DNA from: Synechococcus elongatus PCC 11801
GTDB taxonomy: Bacteria; Cyanobacteriota; Cyanobacteriia; Synechococcales; Synechococcaceae
Assembly (NCBI RefSeq): GCF_003846445.2
Contig: NZ_CP030139.2
Coordinates: 2,273,223 to 2,337,222 of the forward strand
Reading direction: 5' to 3'
Length of the DNA: 64,000 bases
Shown here: positions 8,818-18,165 of the stretch, one piece after another
Layout of the letters: each line of letters begins with the position of its first letter
How positions within the stretch are numbered: the stretch's first letter is position 1
The notes under the pieces: generated by a model
The model's input: only the letters and a program-made list of their open reading frames with translations
Database searches by the model: none
What the model was told of the DNA's origin: nothing
Translations under genes and position numbers: made by a program

Positions 8818-9933
8818 ATGCCTACTGTTGCTCGGATGTGGCGACCCCTGCTGGGTCTTGCATTGATCTCACTGCTCGTTCAAAGTTGCGGGCGATCGCG
8901 ACAAGCGTTCAATCCTGATGGTGACCTGTGCGGATCGCGCCAGTTGGAAGCTAGTGACATCTTTAAACGCAGTAAGGGCAGTGTCGTCAAAATTGAGACT
9001 GCAACAGGCTTGGGATCTGGTTTCGTTGTCAAAAACGATAATGGCTCAATCATTCTGACTAACGCTCACGTTGTTAAAGGCAACGGTGGTCAACTGACGG
9101 TCAAAGATGTGCGGGGCAATACGGTCGAGGCTCAACTGCTGGCTGTGGGTGAAGGCGAAGCTGATTCCTCCGATTTGGCGTTGATTAAAACCGATGTCGA
9201 AATTGGCACTCCCTTGAAGCTGGATGATGAGATTGAAACGGCAAGTACGGTCTATGCGATCGGTTCGCCCTTGGGTCAGGAATGGTCTATTTCGCAGGGA
9301 ATTATCAGCCGTTTTGTCACGGATCAAGGCTTAATCCAAACTGATATCGCCATCAACCCTGGTAACTCCGGCGGGCCAGTGCTCGACAAGCGGGGTTGTG
9401 TCGTCGGTGTGGTTGTATCCAAGCTCGATCCAGCGCAGTCCGAAGGAATTGGCTTTGCGATCGAACCGCGCATTGCCGAGCGGTATGTGAAAGAAAATGC
9501 GCAAAATCAAGCGATCGCGCTTGACCAGTTCAGTGAGCCTGAAGAATCCCAAGTTGAGCAGGTCGAAAATCCCGAGCGTAGTGATGCGGGTTACGAAGTC
9601 TGTAATCAATCGGGTGAGAAGCTTTCTGTTGCGATCGCCTATTTCGATACATCAGCCGATAGCTATCGCAGTGAAGGCTGGTGGAACCTAGACAAAGAGG
9701 ACTGTCAGTTCTTTCCCAACTTGCTTAATCGCGTTGATGAAGTCTACGTCTTCGCCGAGTCCGATCAAACGCTCTGGTCTGGAGATTTCCCCTTCTGTAT
9801 CCAAGAGGAAGCCTTTGACTACCCCAATGCCAACCGCGATCGCTGCCCGGACCCTGCCTATTCCAAAGGCTTCCTCAAAGTGGAAGTTGGTGACGCTAAA
9901 ACCTGGACCACGAATTTGACACCCTCTCAATGA
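8818..9933 (+). CDS. Deg/HtrA-like serine protease lipoprotein with C-terminal DUF1036-like domain
   Basis: A 371-residue trypsin-type protease, probably exported and lipid-anchored. A signal peptide (residues 8-23) ends in the lipobox LVQSC with Cys24. The catalytic triad is visible: His84 in TNAHVV, Asp119 in SSDLALI, Ser184 in PGNSGGP. There is no PDZ domain; instead residues about 262-350 (YEVCNQSGEKLSVAIAYFD..., SEGWWNLDKEDCQFF) look like DUF1036, a small cysteine-containing domain of unknown role. This combination is unusual for Deg proteases. The ATG at 8818 is preferred to the upstream frame opening at 8755 because it places the signal peptide at the N-terminus. It could act on envelope proteins. 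Confidence 0.85.
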   Translation: MPTVARMWRPLLGLALISLLVQSCGRSRQAFNPDGDLCGSRQLEASDIFKRSKGSVVKIETATGLGSGFVVKNDNGSIILTNAHVVKGNGGQLTVKDVRGNTVEAQLLAVGEGEADSSDLALIKTDVEIGTPLKLDDEIETASTVYAIGSPLGQEWSISQGIISRFVTDQGLIQTDIAINPGNSGGPVLDKRGCVVGVVVSKLDPAQSEGIGFAIEPRIAERYVKENAQNQAIALDQFSEPEESQVEQVENPERSDAGYEVCNQSGEKLSVAIAYFDTSADSYRSEGWWNLDKEDCQFFPNLLNRVDEVYVFAESDQTLWSGDFPFCIQEEAFDYPNANRDRCPDPAYSKGFLKVEVGDAKTWTTNLTPSQ

Positions 9934-9961
9934 GCGATCGCGATCGAGGAGTTCAGGGATT

Positions 9962-10879
9962 TTGATAAATGGCTTAAACTACAGCCATAAAATCAAAATT
10001 CAAAATATTGAGGTAGCCAAAATGGCCATTTATGAAAAAATGCTTGAACAAATCTACCGATGTCTCTTGCGGCCTGGTGATACAGCCATCGATATTGGTG
10101 CTCACACTGGGCTCCATACCTTGCCAATGCTAGACGCTGTAGGTGAAACAGGAAAGATTTATGCCTTCGAGCCTTTACAAGCTGAATATCAAAAGCTGAA
10201 AGCTGAAATCTTAAATCACCCAGCTTTTCAAGCCCAGTCTAAAAGTTTTTGTGCCTACAATTGCGCTTTAGGAGATAAAGAAGAAACAACTCAATTCGTT
10301 TATGTGCAAAATTTTCCAGAGTATAGCGGTTTTCGTGAAAGGATTTATCATGACAACTCAATTGAAAGGGAGATAATAACTGTTGATGTGCGTCGATTGG
10401 ATTCCTTTGTTGATCAGTTTCAAGGTCTGCGCTACATCAAAATAGATGCAGAAGGGGCTGAACTTATGATCTTAAAAGGAGCCCAAGATGTTATTAAAAA
10501 GTATCATCCAGTAATTTCTTTTGAACTAGGAGATTTGTCGCTTTCCAATTATCCCTACGAGTCTAAAGACGTCTATGACTTCTTGTCGGTTCTTGGTTAC
10601 AATATTTTTTCAGTTTTTGGAATTCTTCTTTCTCGAGAAGATTTTATTGAGGCTTCAAAGGAACAGTTTTTTTGGGATTATGTCGCAATTCCCAATTTGA
10701 CAACTTGGCCGTTGGGTCATTATCACCTGCGGCTATTGATGCGGGAGATGGATGCTTTGTCTGCTGCTGCCAGATCAACTACCCTACCAACGGCAACGCA
10801 GCTAGAAGAGCCTGTCACAACCCCATCGAAGCTCAAGCGTCTTAAGGCAAAAATTCGGAATCTAGTGCGGGGCAATTAG
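9962..10879 (+). CDS. FkbM family methyltransferase (probably acquired)
   Basis: S-adenosylmethionine-dependent methyltransferase of the FkbM family, 305 residues. The SAM-binding motif I reads TAIDIGAHTGLHT (about residues 41-53), with YAFEPLQ as motif post-I, YIKIDAEGAELMILKGA as the FkbM signature and PVISFELGD afterwards. Such enzymes methylate sugars in O-antigen, exopolysaccharide or natural products. The gene is visibly AT-richer than its neighbours, uses A/T-ending codons and contains no GCGATCGC octamer over about 0.9 kb, suggesting transfer. The TTG at 9962 has a GAGGAG upstream; an ATG at 10022 is an alternative, but would cut just ahead of motif I. Its stop overlaps the convergent ftsI stop by four bases. 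Confidence 0.87.
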   Translation: MINGLNYSHKIKIQNIEVAKMAIYEKMLEQIYRCLLRPGDTAIDIGAHTGLHTLPMLDAVGETGKIYAFEPLQAEYQKLKAEILNHPAFQAQSKSFCAYNCALGDKEETTQFVYVQNFPEYSGFRERIYHDNSIEREIITVDVRRLDSFVDQFQGLRYIKIDAEGAELMILKGAQDVIKKYHPVISFELGDLSLSNYPYESKDVYDFLSVLGYNIFSVFGILLSREDFIEASKEQFFWDYVAIPNLTTWPLGHYHLRLLMREMDALSAAARSTTLPTATQLEEPVTTPSKLKRLKAKIRNLVRGN

Positions 10880-12639
10880 GTGGGGGCCAAGCCCTCGATC
10901 GCGACGAGGGCTTCGGCCATTTGCTTAACCACCGGTGCAGCAACGGTTGAGCCGTAGGCATCATCACCCCTTGGCTCGTCGACCACTACAAGAATGGCGT
11001 AGCGTGGATTATCCGCAGGCAAGACCCCAACAAAGCTGGTAATCCGGGCACCGGCGACGTACATGCCGTTCTCTGCTTTTTGGGCTGTACCCGTTTTTCC
11101 TCCCAGTCGGTAACCCTTGATTTGAGCGGGTTTACCACTGCCATCCACCACAACACTCTCCATCAAGCTCATGACTTGCTTTGATGTCTCGGCCGAGAAG
11201 AGCTGCGGGGCTTCAGGACGCGGCGGTTGCCAGTAGAGCTGCCCTTGACTGTCCACTAGTCCAGCAATCACGTGGGGGGTGACGAGTTTGCCGCCATTGG
11301 CGATCGCGGCATGTAGTTGCAAAAGCTTGAGTGGTGTTAATGAAAACCCTTGGCCAAAAGAAGCGGTTGCAGGCTCAATCACGTGATTCACAAATTCATT
11401 CCGCGCCTTGATTTGCCCCGCCGTGGCAAAGGGTAGATCCGTGCCGACCGCTTTATCGATCTGCAGCTTTTGGAGCCACTCAAAATAACGCTGGGGTCGG
11501 AGCCGGTCCATGATGTGCACCATGGCCACATTGCTGGAATACTGCATGACCTTTTCGAGGGAGAGCGGTCCTCTACCCCCAGAGGTGCTGTAGTCATGGT
11601 TGTTGATGGGCCAGCCCCCGACTTGGATGCGGCCTTCGTCATAAATGACGTCGTTGATGTCGAGAACTTTTTCTTCCAGGGCGATCGCAATGTTGATTGG
11701 CTTAAAGGTAGAACCTGGCTCATAGAGATCGTGAACTGCCCAATCGTTGAATAGCTTGGGATCGGCCTCGTAGTAGCGATTGGCATCGTAGGTGGGCTCG
11801 CTGACTAGCGCCAGGAGTGAACCATCGCGGACATCCATCACGATCGCGGCCCCCCGCTTGGCGGAATAGCGCTTTAGCTGCTGCCGCAGAACGGTTTGTG
11901 TGGTGCGTTGCAGTCGACCATCGAGTGTCAGCTGCAACCGCATATCGTCTTGGTGTAGAAAACCAGCCGGCACGCCATCGGGTAGCAGACTGCCATCGCC
12001 CGATCGCTCTACGGAGGCTTTGAGTACTGGGCGTTGTAGGAGATTTTGCTGGCTGAACTCAAGACCGGCTTGGCCCTTTCGTTCGTCGTTGAGGAAGCCA
12101 ACGATATTGGCATAGAGGTCTTTAAAGGGATAGAGTCGCTGCGCCCGCTGCTCAAACTCTAGGCCATCGAGATAGAGACCGCGCAGGGTACTGACGGTAT
12201 CCCGTGAGAGGTCCGATCGCAGGCGAATCCCACTCTCTTGTGCTTGAAAGCGCTGCTGGAGAGCTGCCTTGTCCATGCCCAAAATTGGCGCGAGCTTTTC
12301 CGCAACGGCCGGAATGGGTTCCTTAAATAGACGCGGATGGACGTAAAGCGTGTAAATTTCTTGATCCAGCGCAAGCAAATTGCCCTGCTGGTCAATGATT
12401 GGTCGCCGTGGCAAAAAGGGCGAAAGGGTAACCTGCTGCTGTTCTGCCGCCTTCTGCCGCAGCGTTGGTCCTTCCAGAACTTGGACGGTGAAGAGCCGCC
12501 ACCCCAGACAGGCAGCTCCCAGGACGAGTAATAGCCAAATGGTCAGTAGACGCCGGGGCTCAATGACCTGAGTCGGTACTGAACGACGTGACGATCGCCG
12601 GGGTCGCCGGCCTCCTCGCGCTTGCGGCAGTACCGCCAT
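10876..12639 (-). CDS. ftsI: peptidoglycan D,D-transpeptidase FtsI (PBP3)
   Basis: Class B penicillin-binding protein that cross-links septal peptidoglycan with FtsW. The 587-residue chain has a basic cytoplasmic N-terminus and one membrane anchor (about residues 31-52). A dimerisation domain precedes a transpeptidase domain carrying all three active-site motifs: SxxK at Ser310-Lys313 (STFK), SSN at 368-370 and KTGT at 515-518. The length is typical. Two bases upstream on the same strand ends a gene for an FtsL-like protein, mirroring the ftsL-ftsI order of division clusters elsewhere. It converges with the FkbM gene, overlapping four bases. Confidence 0.95.
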   Translation of the reverse strand: MAVLPQARGGRRPRRSSRRSVPTQVIEPRRLLTIWLLLVLGAACLGWRLFTVQVLEGPTLRQKAAEQQQVTLSPFLPRRPIIDQQGNLLALDQEIYTLYVHPRLFKEPIPAVAEKLAPILGMDKAALQQRFQAQESGIRLRSDLSRDTVSTLRGLYLDGLEFEQRAQRLYPFKDLYANIVGFLNDERKGQAGLEFSQQNLLQRPVLKASVERSGDGSLLPDGVPAGFLHQDDMRLQLTLDGRLQRTTQTVLRQQLKRYSAKRGAAIVMDVRDGSLLALVSEPTYDANRYYEADPKLFNDWAVHDLYEPGSTFKPINIAIALEEKVLDINDVIYDEGRIQVGGWPINNHDYSTSGGRGPLSLEKVMQYSSNVAMVHIMDRLRPQRYFEWLQKLQIDKAVGTDLPFATAGQIKARNEFVNHVIEPATASFGQGFSLTPLKLLQLHAAIANGGKLVTPHVIAGLVDSQGQLYWQPPRPEAPQLFSAETSKQVMSLMESVVVDGSGKPAQIKGYRLGGKTGTAQKAENGMYVAGARITSFVGVLPADNPRYAILVVVDEPRGDDAYGSTVAAPVVKQMAEALVAIEGLAPT

Positions 12640-12641
12640 CG

Positions 12642-13085
12642 CTAGTACCCCACAGAGATGGCTGGAGCTTGGGGTTGGGACTCAGGTGCTGGTTCCGCCG
12701 GTCGGGGTGGAGCGGGTTGTAAAAAGATTAAATCGGAGGGTTTTGCCGACACCCAACCCTGTCCGGTTTGCTGCCCCTGTTCCAAAACCTCATCGCGCAA
12801 CAGAGCTGTGGTTGCAGTCAGTTTTAACTCTTGTTGACGCAGGTGATCTAGCTGGCGAAAATCACGACTCCAGCGCGAATCAAGATAGACATTGAAGCAA
12901 TAGACGCCCAGCACACCCGCACCCAGACTGGCACCCAGTCCCAATCCAATTTTTTGGCAGGCCCCTAACCAAGGCAAACTGCGCGTCTTCGTTGCCGATC
13001 GCGATCGGCTCCGCGGCGTTGTCGTGGGGGTAACCACCGTCAGCGATCGAGGCTGGGGAATCGAGCGGGCAGGAACGGCGACCAT
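12642..13085 (-). CDS. FtsL-like bitopic division protein (candidate)
   Basis: A 147-residue protein with a basic, Ser/Thr/Pro-rich cytoplasmic N-terminus, one transmembrane helix (about residues 47-66, IGLGLGASLGAGVLGVYCF) and a short helical stretch able to form a coiled coil (RQLDHLRQQELKLTATTALLRDEVLE). A Pro-rich periplasmic tail completes it. Topology, size and its place two bases before ftsI match FtsL, whose sequence is too variable for recognition by motif. The call rests on synteny and architecture, and the cyanobacterial counterpart may have another name. The start ATG at 13085 follows a region with a 7-bp inverted repeat at 13174-13191. Confidence 0.65.
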   Translation of the reverse strand: MVAVPARSIPQPRSLTVVTPTTTPRSRSRSATKTRSLPWLGACQKIGLGLGASLGAGVLGVYCFNVYLDSRWSRDFRQLDHLRQQELKLTATTALLRDEVLEQGQQTGQGWVSAKPSDLIFLQPAPPRPAEPAPESQPQAPAISVGY

Positions 13086-13286
13086 GGTGGTTCAGGGGCA
13101 GAGGGATGAAGGGAAAACACGGCTGAGTATGCCGTGGGCGAGTCGTCTCGAAAAGACTTGTCGTTGCTTTTAAAGATTCTGTTAAGAATCTCTGGAACGG
13201 AGAAACCCGATGTGTATTGCCGGCTACGTTTCCGCTTAAAGATAGCGCTTGCTCACCAAAACGGGGCTGCGATCGCGGCGAATAGC

Positions 13287-14729
13287 TCAGGGCTGACTCA
13301 ACAACAGCAGGCTGATCAGCGTACCGCTATTCCAAAGGCCGTGTAGCAGCATCGGCGCCAACAGGTTGCGGCTGCGGGCATAGACATCGCCCAGCAAACA
13401 GCCAAGGGCAAACAGCGGCAAGACTTCCGACAGGCTGAGGTGGGCGAGGGCGAAGAGAAGACCACTGAGGGCGATCGCTCCCCGCACCGGCAGCCACCGC
13501 GTTAGCGAGGCCATCAGAAAGCCCCGAAAGAGCACTTCTTCAAACAGTGGTGCGGCGATCGCGGCGGTCACCCAGAACCAGAACAGGGCGCTACGGCTAC
13601 CTGTATCCAGAACCAACTCCAGCAGCGGATTGCTACCGCCGCGTCCCTGCCAGATCAGCTGATTCAGTAAAGAGGTGCCAATCACAATTGGTAGGGCAAC
13701 CCAATAGCCGCCAATTCCCCACAGCGCCCAGCGCGATCGCCAGCGGAGAACAAACCAATCGGGTGGCAGGGGCCGATAGCGCTGCAATGTCCAAGCAAGT
13801 AGCCCCAATACCAGAACGGCCATCAAGCCGTAGCGAACCAAGATAGAAAATGCTTGGCCACTGACATCCATCCGACTGCTATCGAAGCCAACAGCAGCCA
13901 AGAGTGTTGGGAGCAACAGCTGGTTGAGGCCAATCTGGCCAATCAAAATGAAGCCGGGCAGCATTACCCAAGCGACCACCGTCGAGTCCCAGGGCACCGT
14001 CCAGCCCTGTAAAGGCGGAAACGGTTGCTTGCGCCAGCGCCGCCAACCCAAGTACCCCAAGAGGACTAGGCCCAGCAGTGATCCGATCAATGGCAGGCCA
14101 TTGAGCAACAAAAGTGCGATCAGGGCTTGCCAAGCGGCTCGATTTTGACGCTGCGCAAGACTGGCGAGGGCTTCGGATCGCTGTTGCAGGCTGTAGAGCT
14201 GCTCTAAGGCTTGGGTCTGGAACCAACCCCGTAGCTGCGATCGCAGCTGAGGTTCAGCATCGGGCAACAGGCGTGGTGGATCTTGCCAGAGCCCTGTCAG
14301 CACAGCAGCCACCTGCTGGGTGGGTGAGTTGGGAAGGGTGGCGGCGATCGCATTTTGCCAGGTGGCGATCGCAGCTTGGGGTTTGCCCCCTACAGCTTCC
14401 AGTAATCCCAGCTCCACAAGTGCTTGGCTGAGCCGGTCGCTTTGTACGAGCAGTTCGGTTGCGCTGTTGTCTTGGAGTTGTTCAACGCGTTGGCGAAAAC
14501 TGCTTTCGGCGGCGGCAAGAGTATTTTGGCGATCGGTGTCAGCGCTGGCCCATTGATCCTGGAGTTGCAGGACTTGCAGTGATAACTCGCTTTGCCGCAA
14601 TTCCAGCTGACTTTGCACCTGGGGTTGCTGCCAACTTGCCAGCAAAACATTGCCCATCAACAGGCATGCCAACAGAGACAGACTCCAGACTAGTAACCGC
14701 CGTATGCCCATGGGCTCTCGCTGTCGCAT
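13287..14729 (-). CDS. CPBP family intramembrane glutamic endopeptidase
   Basis: Membrane protein of 480 residues ending in a CPBP/Abi (CAAX protease-like) domain: Glu397-Glu398 and Arg402 in FEEVLFRGF (motif 1), then ALAHLSLSEVLPLFALG and MLLHGLWNSG carrying the two His motifs. Ahead of it are an N-terminal helix (about residues 10-32), a long Gln-rich periplasmic or lumenal region (35-195) with helical repeats, and several membrane helices. The large extra-membrane N-terminal half is typical of cyanobacterial members. Their substrates are mostly unknown. It is transcribed away from the phosphatase gene at 14830, with about 100 bases between starts. A second in-frame ATG (14711) is an alternative start. 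Confidence 0.88.
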   Translation of the reverse strand: MRQREPMGIRRLLVWSLSLLACLLMGNVLLASWQQPQVQSQLELRQSELSLQVLQLQDQWASADTDRQNTLAAAESSFRQRVEQLQDNSATELLVQSDRLSQALVELGLLEAVGGKPQAAIATWQNAIAATLPNSPTQQVAAVLTGLWQDPPRLLPDAEPQLRSQLRGWFQTQALEQLYSLQQRSEALASLAQRQNRAAWQALIALLLLNGLPLIGSLLGLVLLGYLGWRRWRKQPFPPLQGWTVPWDSTVVAWVMLPGFILIGQIGLNQLLLPTLLAAVGFDSSRMDVSGQAFSILVRYGLMAVLVLGLLAWTLQRYRPLPPDWFVLRWRSRWALWGIGGYWVALPIVIGTSLLNQLIWQGRGGSNPLLELVLDTGSRSALFWFWVTAAIAAPLFEEVLFRGFLMASLTRWLPVRGAIALSGLLFALAHLSLSEVLPLFALGCLLGDVYARSRNLLAPMLLHGLWNSGTLISLLLLSQP

Positions 14730-14829
14730 TCGTCCCCGGCATTATCCCATTGGCCTTGAGGCGGTCGGCTCAGCGTAAAATGATTCGGGCTTTTGGCCTG
14801 ACCTTTGCACCAACTCAGCGGAGAAAACC

Positions 14830-16167
14830 TTGGCTACGCGTGTTGTCCTCGTCCGCCACGGACAAAGCAGCTATAACGCCGCGGGGCGTATCCAAGGACG
14901 CTGCGATGATTCTCAGCTGACCGATCGTGGTGCAGCGGATGCGGCCAAAGTAGCCGCCGCTCTGAATGGCATTCCTTTTACAGCGGCTTACTGCAGTCCT
15001 CTGCAACGGGCGAAGCGCACGGCTGAAATCATCATTGAGCGAATTGAGAATCCACCTGCTCTAGCAGTCAGCGACGGCCTATTAGAAGTCGATCTGCCGA
15101 TTTGGGAAGGGTTGCATCGCGACACCGTGCGATCGCAGTATGCCGACCTCTATCGTCAATGGCACGAACAGCCGCATGAGCTGGTGTTGACGGTGCCCGA
15201 TGGACAAGGCGGTAGTCGGGAACATGCACCGGTTCTGGCGCTGTTTGAGCAAGCCCGCCAATTCTGGGCAGAACTGCTCGATCGCCATCGCGACCAAACT
15301 ATCCTGCTGGTTGCCCACAACGGCATTTTGCGATCGCTGCTTGCTACGGCCCTCGGTGTTGCCCCCTCGGCTTACCAAGTGATTCGCCAGTCGAACTGCG
15401 GCATCAGTGTTCTCAACTTTGCAGATGGCACGAAGCAACCGGCGCAACTTGAGTGCCTGAATCTGACGGCACCCTTGGGCGATGCCCTGCCCGATCGCGG
15501 GGCTAGTAGCGGCGTGCGCCTGCTGTTGGTACGCCACGGTGAAACTGACTGGAACCGTCAGAAACGCTTCCAAGGTCAAATCGATATTCCACTCAATGAC
15601 AACGGTCGGGTCCAAGCACGATCGGCAGCGGAATTCCTCGCGCCAATTCAGATTGATTTCGCCGTCAGCAGCCCGATGGCGCGGCCCAAGGAAACGGCAG
15701 AGCTCATTCTCGAACGCCATCCCCACTGCGAACTGTCAGTGGACGATCGCTTACAGGAAATTGGCCACGGCCTTTGGGAAGGCAAGCTCGAAGAAGAAAT
15801 TGCTGCTGAGTTTGGTGAGCTATTGCAGCTGTGGAAGGATCATCCCGAGCAAGTGCAAATGCCGGAGGGTGAAAACCTACAGGATGTCTGGGATCGCTCG
15901 GTGGCCGCGTGGGAAGCGATCGTGGCCAACGCGCCGGAAGGGAGCACGGGGCTGGTGGTGGCCCACGATGCGGTCAACAAAGTCATCCTTTGCCATGTCC
16001 TCGGTCTTGCCCCGGCGGATATTTGGTCAATCAAGCAGGGCAACGGCGCAGTCACGGTTGTTGACTATCCGAAGCGGCTCGAGTCGCGACCAGTCCTGCA
16101 GGCGATGAACCTGACCCTGCATTTAGACGGCGCGGTTCTCGACCGTACGGCTGCAGGAGCGCTCTAG
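14830..16167 (+). CDS. two-domain histidine phosphatase (phosphoglycerate-mutase-like)
   Basis: Tandem protein of 445 residues with two complete histidine-phosphatase domains: the phospho-acceptor His10 in VVLVRHGQ and His236 in LLLVRHGETDWN, each with its own second catalytic His segment (LLVAHNGILRSLL and LVVAHDAVNKVIL). Relatives include metal-independent phosphoserine phosphatases known from cyanobacteria and Hydrogenobacter, cobalamin-pathway CobC enzymes and cofactor-dependent mutases. Phosphoserine phosphatase is the most attractive guess, but it is not established here. It begins with TTG preceded by GGAG at suitable distance. Six bases separate its stop from the next gene, so the two are probably co-transcribed. 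Confidence 0.85.
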   Translation: MATRVVLVRHGQSSYNAAGRIQGRCDDSQLTDRGAADAAKVAAALNGIPFTAAYCSPLQRAKRTAEIIIERIENPPALAVSDGLLEVDLPIWEGLHRDTVRSQYADLYRQWHEQPHELVLTVPDGQGGSREHAPVLALFEQARQFWAELLDRHRDQTILLVAHNGILRSLLATALGVAPSAYQVIRQSNCGISVLNFADGTKQPAQLECLNLTAPLGDALPDRGASSGVRLLLVRHGETDWNRQKRFQGQIDIPLNDNGRVQARSAAEFLAPIQIDFAVSSPMARPKETAELILERHPHCELSVDDRLQEIGHGLWEGKLEEEIAAEFGELLQLWKDHPEQVQMPEGENLQDVWDRSVAAWEAIVANAPEGSTGLVVAHDAVNKVILCHVLGLAPADIWSIKQGNGAVTVVDYPKRLESRPVLQAMNLTLHLDGAVLDRTAAGAL

Positions 16168-16173
16168 CCAGTC

Positions 16174-17406
16174 ATGGCCGATCTGTTTCGCCAAATTCGT
16201 GTCCTCGATCCGGCGACAGGAAGCGATCGCCGTCGCGATGTGCGCATCCAAGGTGGGCGATTGATCGCGATCGCAGACAGCTTAGATACCCAGCCTGAGG
16301 ATCAAGTTCATAGCCATCCTGATTGGGTCCTAGGGCCTGCCCTCACGGATCTCTATAGCCGATCGGGCGAACCTGGTGCAGAACCGCGGGAGACTTGGCA
16401 GAGTCTTGCTGCAGCAGCAGCGGCAGGTGGTTTTGGCCGCGTGTTGTTGCTACCGGAGGGCGAGCCTTGGCTCGATCAGGCCGAAGCCTTGACTGCTCGC
16501 CCGCGCCAGTTGGGCAGTGTGCAGCTGGATTATTGGGCGGCCTACTCGCAGCAGGGACAAGGTGAACAGCTGAGCGAGCTAGCAGAATTAGCGACTCAGG
16601 GCGCGATCGGGTTTGGTGATGGTCAGCCGTTGGCCAGCCCCGCTTTCCTGCGGCAACTGCTGCTCTATAGCCGCAGTCTCAATCGCCCGCTGTTGATCTG
16701 GCCTTGCGATCGCCAGTTGCGGGGTAAAGGACGCGCTCGCCAAGGGAGTCTGGCCCTGCGCTGGGGACTGCCGGTTGACCCTCAGAGTTCGGAGACTGCT
16801 GCTTTAGCACTGTTGTTAGAACTGCTGGCAGACTCTCCGACGCCGGTTCATCTGATGCGCATTTCCACTGCCCGCAGTGTTGAGTTGATTGCCCAAGCCA
16901 AACAACGAGGACTGCCGGTCACGGCAAGCGTCACATGGCTGCACCTGCTGGGTAATACGGCGGATCTGTCGGACTATGAGCCCAACCTACGCTTAGCGCC
17001 ACCCCTGCCTGAGCCGGACGAGCAGGCCGTGCTGCAACAAGCGGTTCGAGACGGTCTGATTGAGGCGATCGCGGTTGATCACAGTCCCTATCTCTACGAA
17101 GAAAAGACCGTGGCCTTTGGTGAAGCTCCGGCTGGAGCGATTGGGTTGGAACTGGCGCTGCCCCAACTCTGGCAAAAGCTAGTGGTGGAAGCGGGCTGGT
17201 CACCGCTGACACTCTGGCAGCGACTATCGACTGGGCCGCAGCACTGTATCGGGGAAACGCCGCGATCGCTGAGCGAGGGCGATCGCGTGACGGTGTTTGA
17301 CCCGCAACAATCATGGACTGTGAGTGAAACGAGTCTGCGATCGCAAGCGCGCAATACCCATTTGCTCGGACAGACCATGATTGGCCGTATTTGGCAGTCA
17401 GCTTAA
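16174..17406 (+). CDS. dihydroorotase-like protein lacking the metal-binding HxH motif
   Basis: Amidohydrolase-fold protein of 410 residues related to dihydroorotase, but the D-x-H-x-H metal motif near the N-terminus reads [12 protein letters not shown] (residues 58-68), with both His positions lost. The strand that normally carries a metal-binding His (HILHLST in the paralogue at 18166) reads LMRISTA. The late IAVDHSPY motif with Asp survives. It therefore resembles catalytically inactive PyrC-prime proteins that serve as structural partners of aspartate transcarbamoylase in some bacteria. It follows the histidine phosphatase by six bases, and its 3' end overlaps the convergent lepB copy by nine bases. 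A structural or regulatory role is inference; an altered catalytic role is possible. Confidence 0.8.
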   Translation: MADLFRQIRVLDPATGSDRRRDVRIQGGRLIAIADSLDTQPEDQVHSHPDWVLGPALTDLYSRSGEPGAEPRETWQSLAAAAAAGGFGRVLLLPEGEPWLDQAEALTARPRQLGSVQLDYWAAYSQQGQGEQLSELAELATQGAIGFGDGQPLASPAFLRQLLLYSRSLNRPLLIWPCDRQLRGKGRARQGSLALRWGLPVDPQSSETAALALLLELLADSPTPVHLMRISTARSVELIAQAKQRGLPVTASVTWLHLLGNTADLSDYEPNLRLAPPLPEPDEQAVLQQAVRDGLIEAIAVDHSPYLYEEKTVAFGEAPAGAIGLELALPQLWQKLVVEAGWSPLTLWQRLSTGPQHCIGETPRSLSEGDRVTVFDPQQSWTVSETSLRSQARNTHLLGQTMIGRIWQSA

Positions 17407-18024
17407 GGGCTCTGTTGGGGGCGTTTGCTGATGGCTAGGCGGAGGATCGACTTCCCCCAAACGATTGAGTGGCCAGAAGCGCACCAGTGCTTTGCCAATG
17501 ATTTTGTTGGCCGGTACGAAGCCCCAGTAATGGCTGTCGTAGCTGTTATTGCGGTTATCGCCCAGTACGAGGTAGCTATTGGCGGGGACTGTTTTGGGAC
17601 CCCAGGTGTAACTGGGCTCTTGGGCAACGTAATTCTCGTTGAGAACCTTGCCATTGACCGAGACACGGCCATCGCGGACTTCGACGGTATCGCCTGGCAG
17701 GCCAATCACGCGCTTGATGAAGGCGTCGTCATAGCCCCGTTCTCGTAGCGGAAAGGGAGGCTCAAAGACGACGATATCGCCTCGCTGCGGCGGGTTAAAG
17801 CGATAGCTGACTTTATCGATAATCAGGCGATCGTTGATCTGCAGCGTCGGCAGCATTGACCCCGAAGGAATGTAGCGGGCTTCAGCGACAAACTGCCGAA
17901 TCCCCAAAGCAAAAATGATGCTCAGTCCCAGTGTTTTGGCATTTTCGAGCCAGACATTTTCTTTCTTCGCGGTTGGGGTCTCAGATTTAGCCGTAGAGGT
18001 GGACGACGTTTCTGGTTTGGCCAT
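17398..18024 (-). CDS. lepB: signal peptidase I (second copy)
   Basis: Type I signal peptidase of 208 residues. A polar 25-residue N-terminus rich in Ser/Thr/Lys precedes one membrane helix (about residues 31-47). The catalytic Ser56 follows in the SGSMLPTL box, the base Lys104 in [11 protein letters not shown], and then [15 protein letters not shown]. All catalytic elements are intact. It differs from the copy at 4432-5040 mainly in its N-terminal extension, which may direct it to a different membrane (thylakoid against plasma membrane), although targeting cannot be read from sequence. Its stop lies within the end of the convergent dihydroorotase-like gene. It is divergent from the dihydroorotase at 18166, with a 141-base shared upstream region. 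Confidence 0.95.
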   Translation of the reverse strand: MAKPETSSTSTAKSETPTAKKENVWLENAKTLGLSIIFALGIRQFVAEARYIPSGSMLPTLQINDRLIIDKVSYRFNPPQRGDIVVFEPPFPLRERGYDDAFIKRVIGLPGDTVEVRDGRVSVNGKVLNENYVAQEPSYTWGPKTVPANSYLVLGDNRNNSYDSHYWGFVPANKIIGKALVRFWPLNRLGEVDPPPSHQQTPPTEPLS

Positions 18025-18165
18025 GAAGTTCAGAAGTCAGTCTTGGCATGGGACAGATGATGCACATCCTAGCCCGTGAGTTCCCACCCTCGCTGTTTGA
18101 TCCCGTTGCCAAGCGATCGCTGCCTCGCCTAGGCTCGGCATAGCACGTGGAAAGGAACAGTCTGC

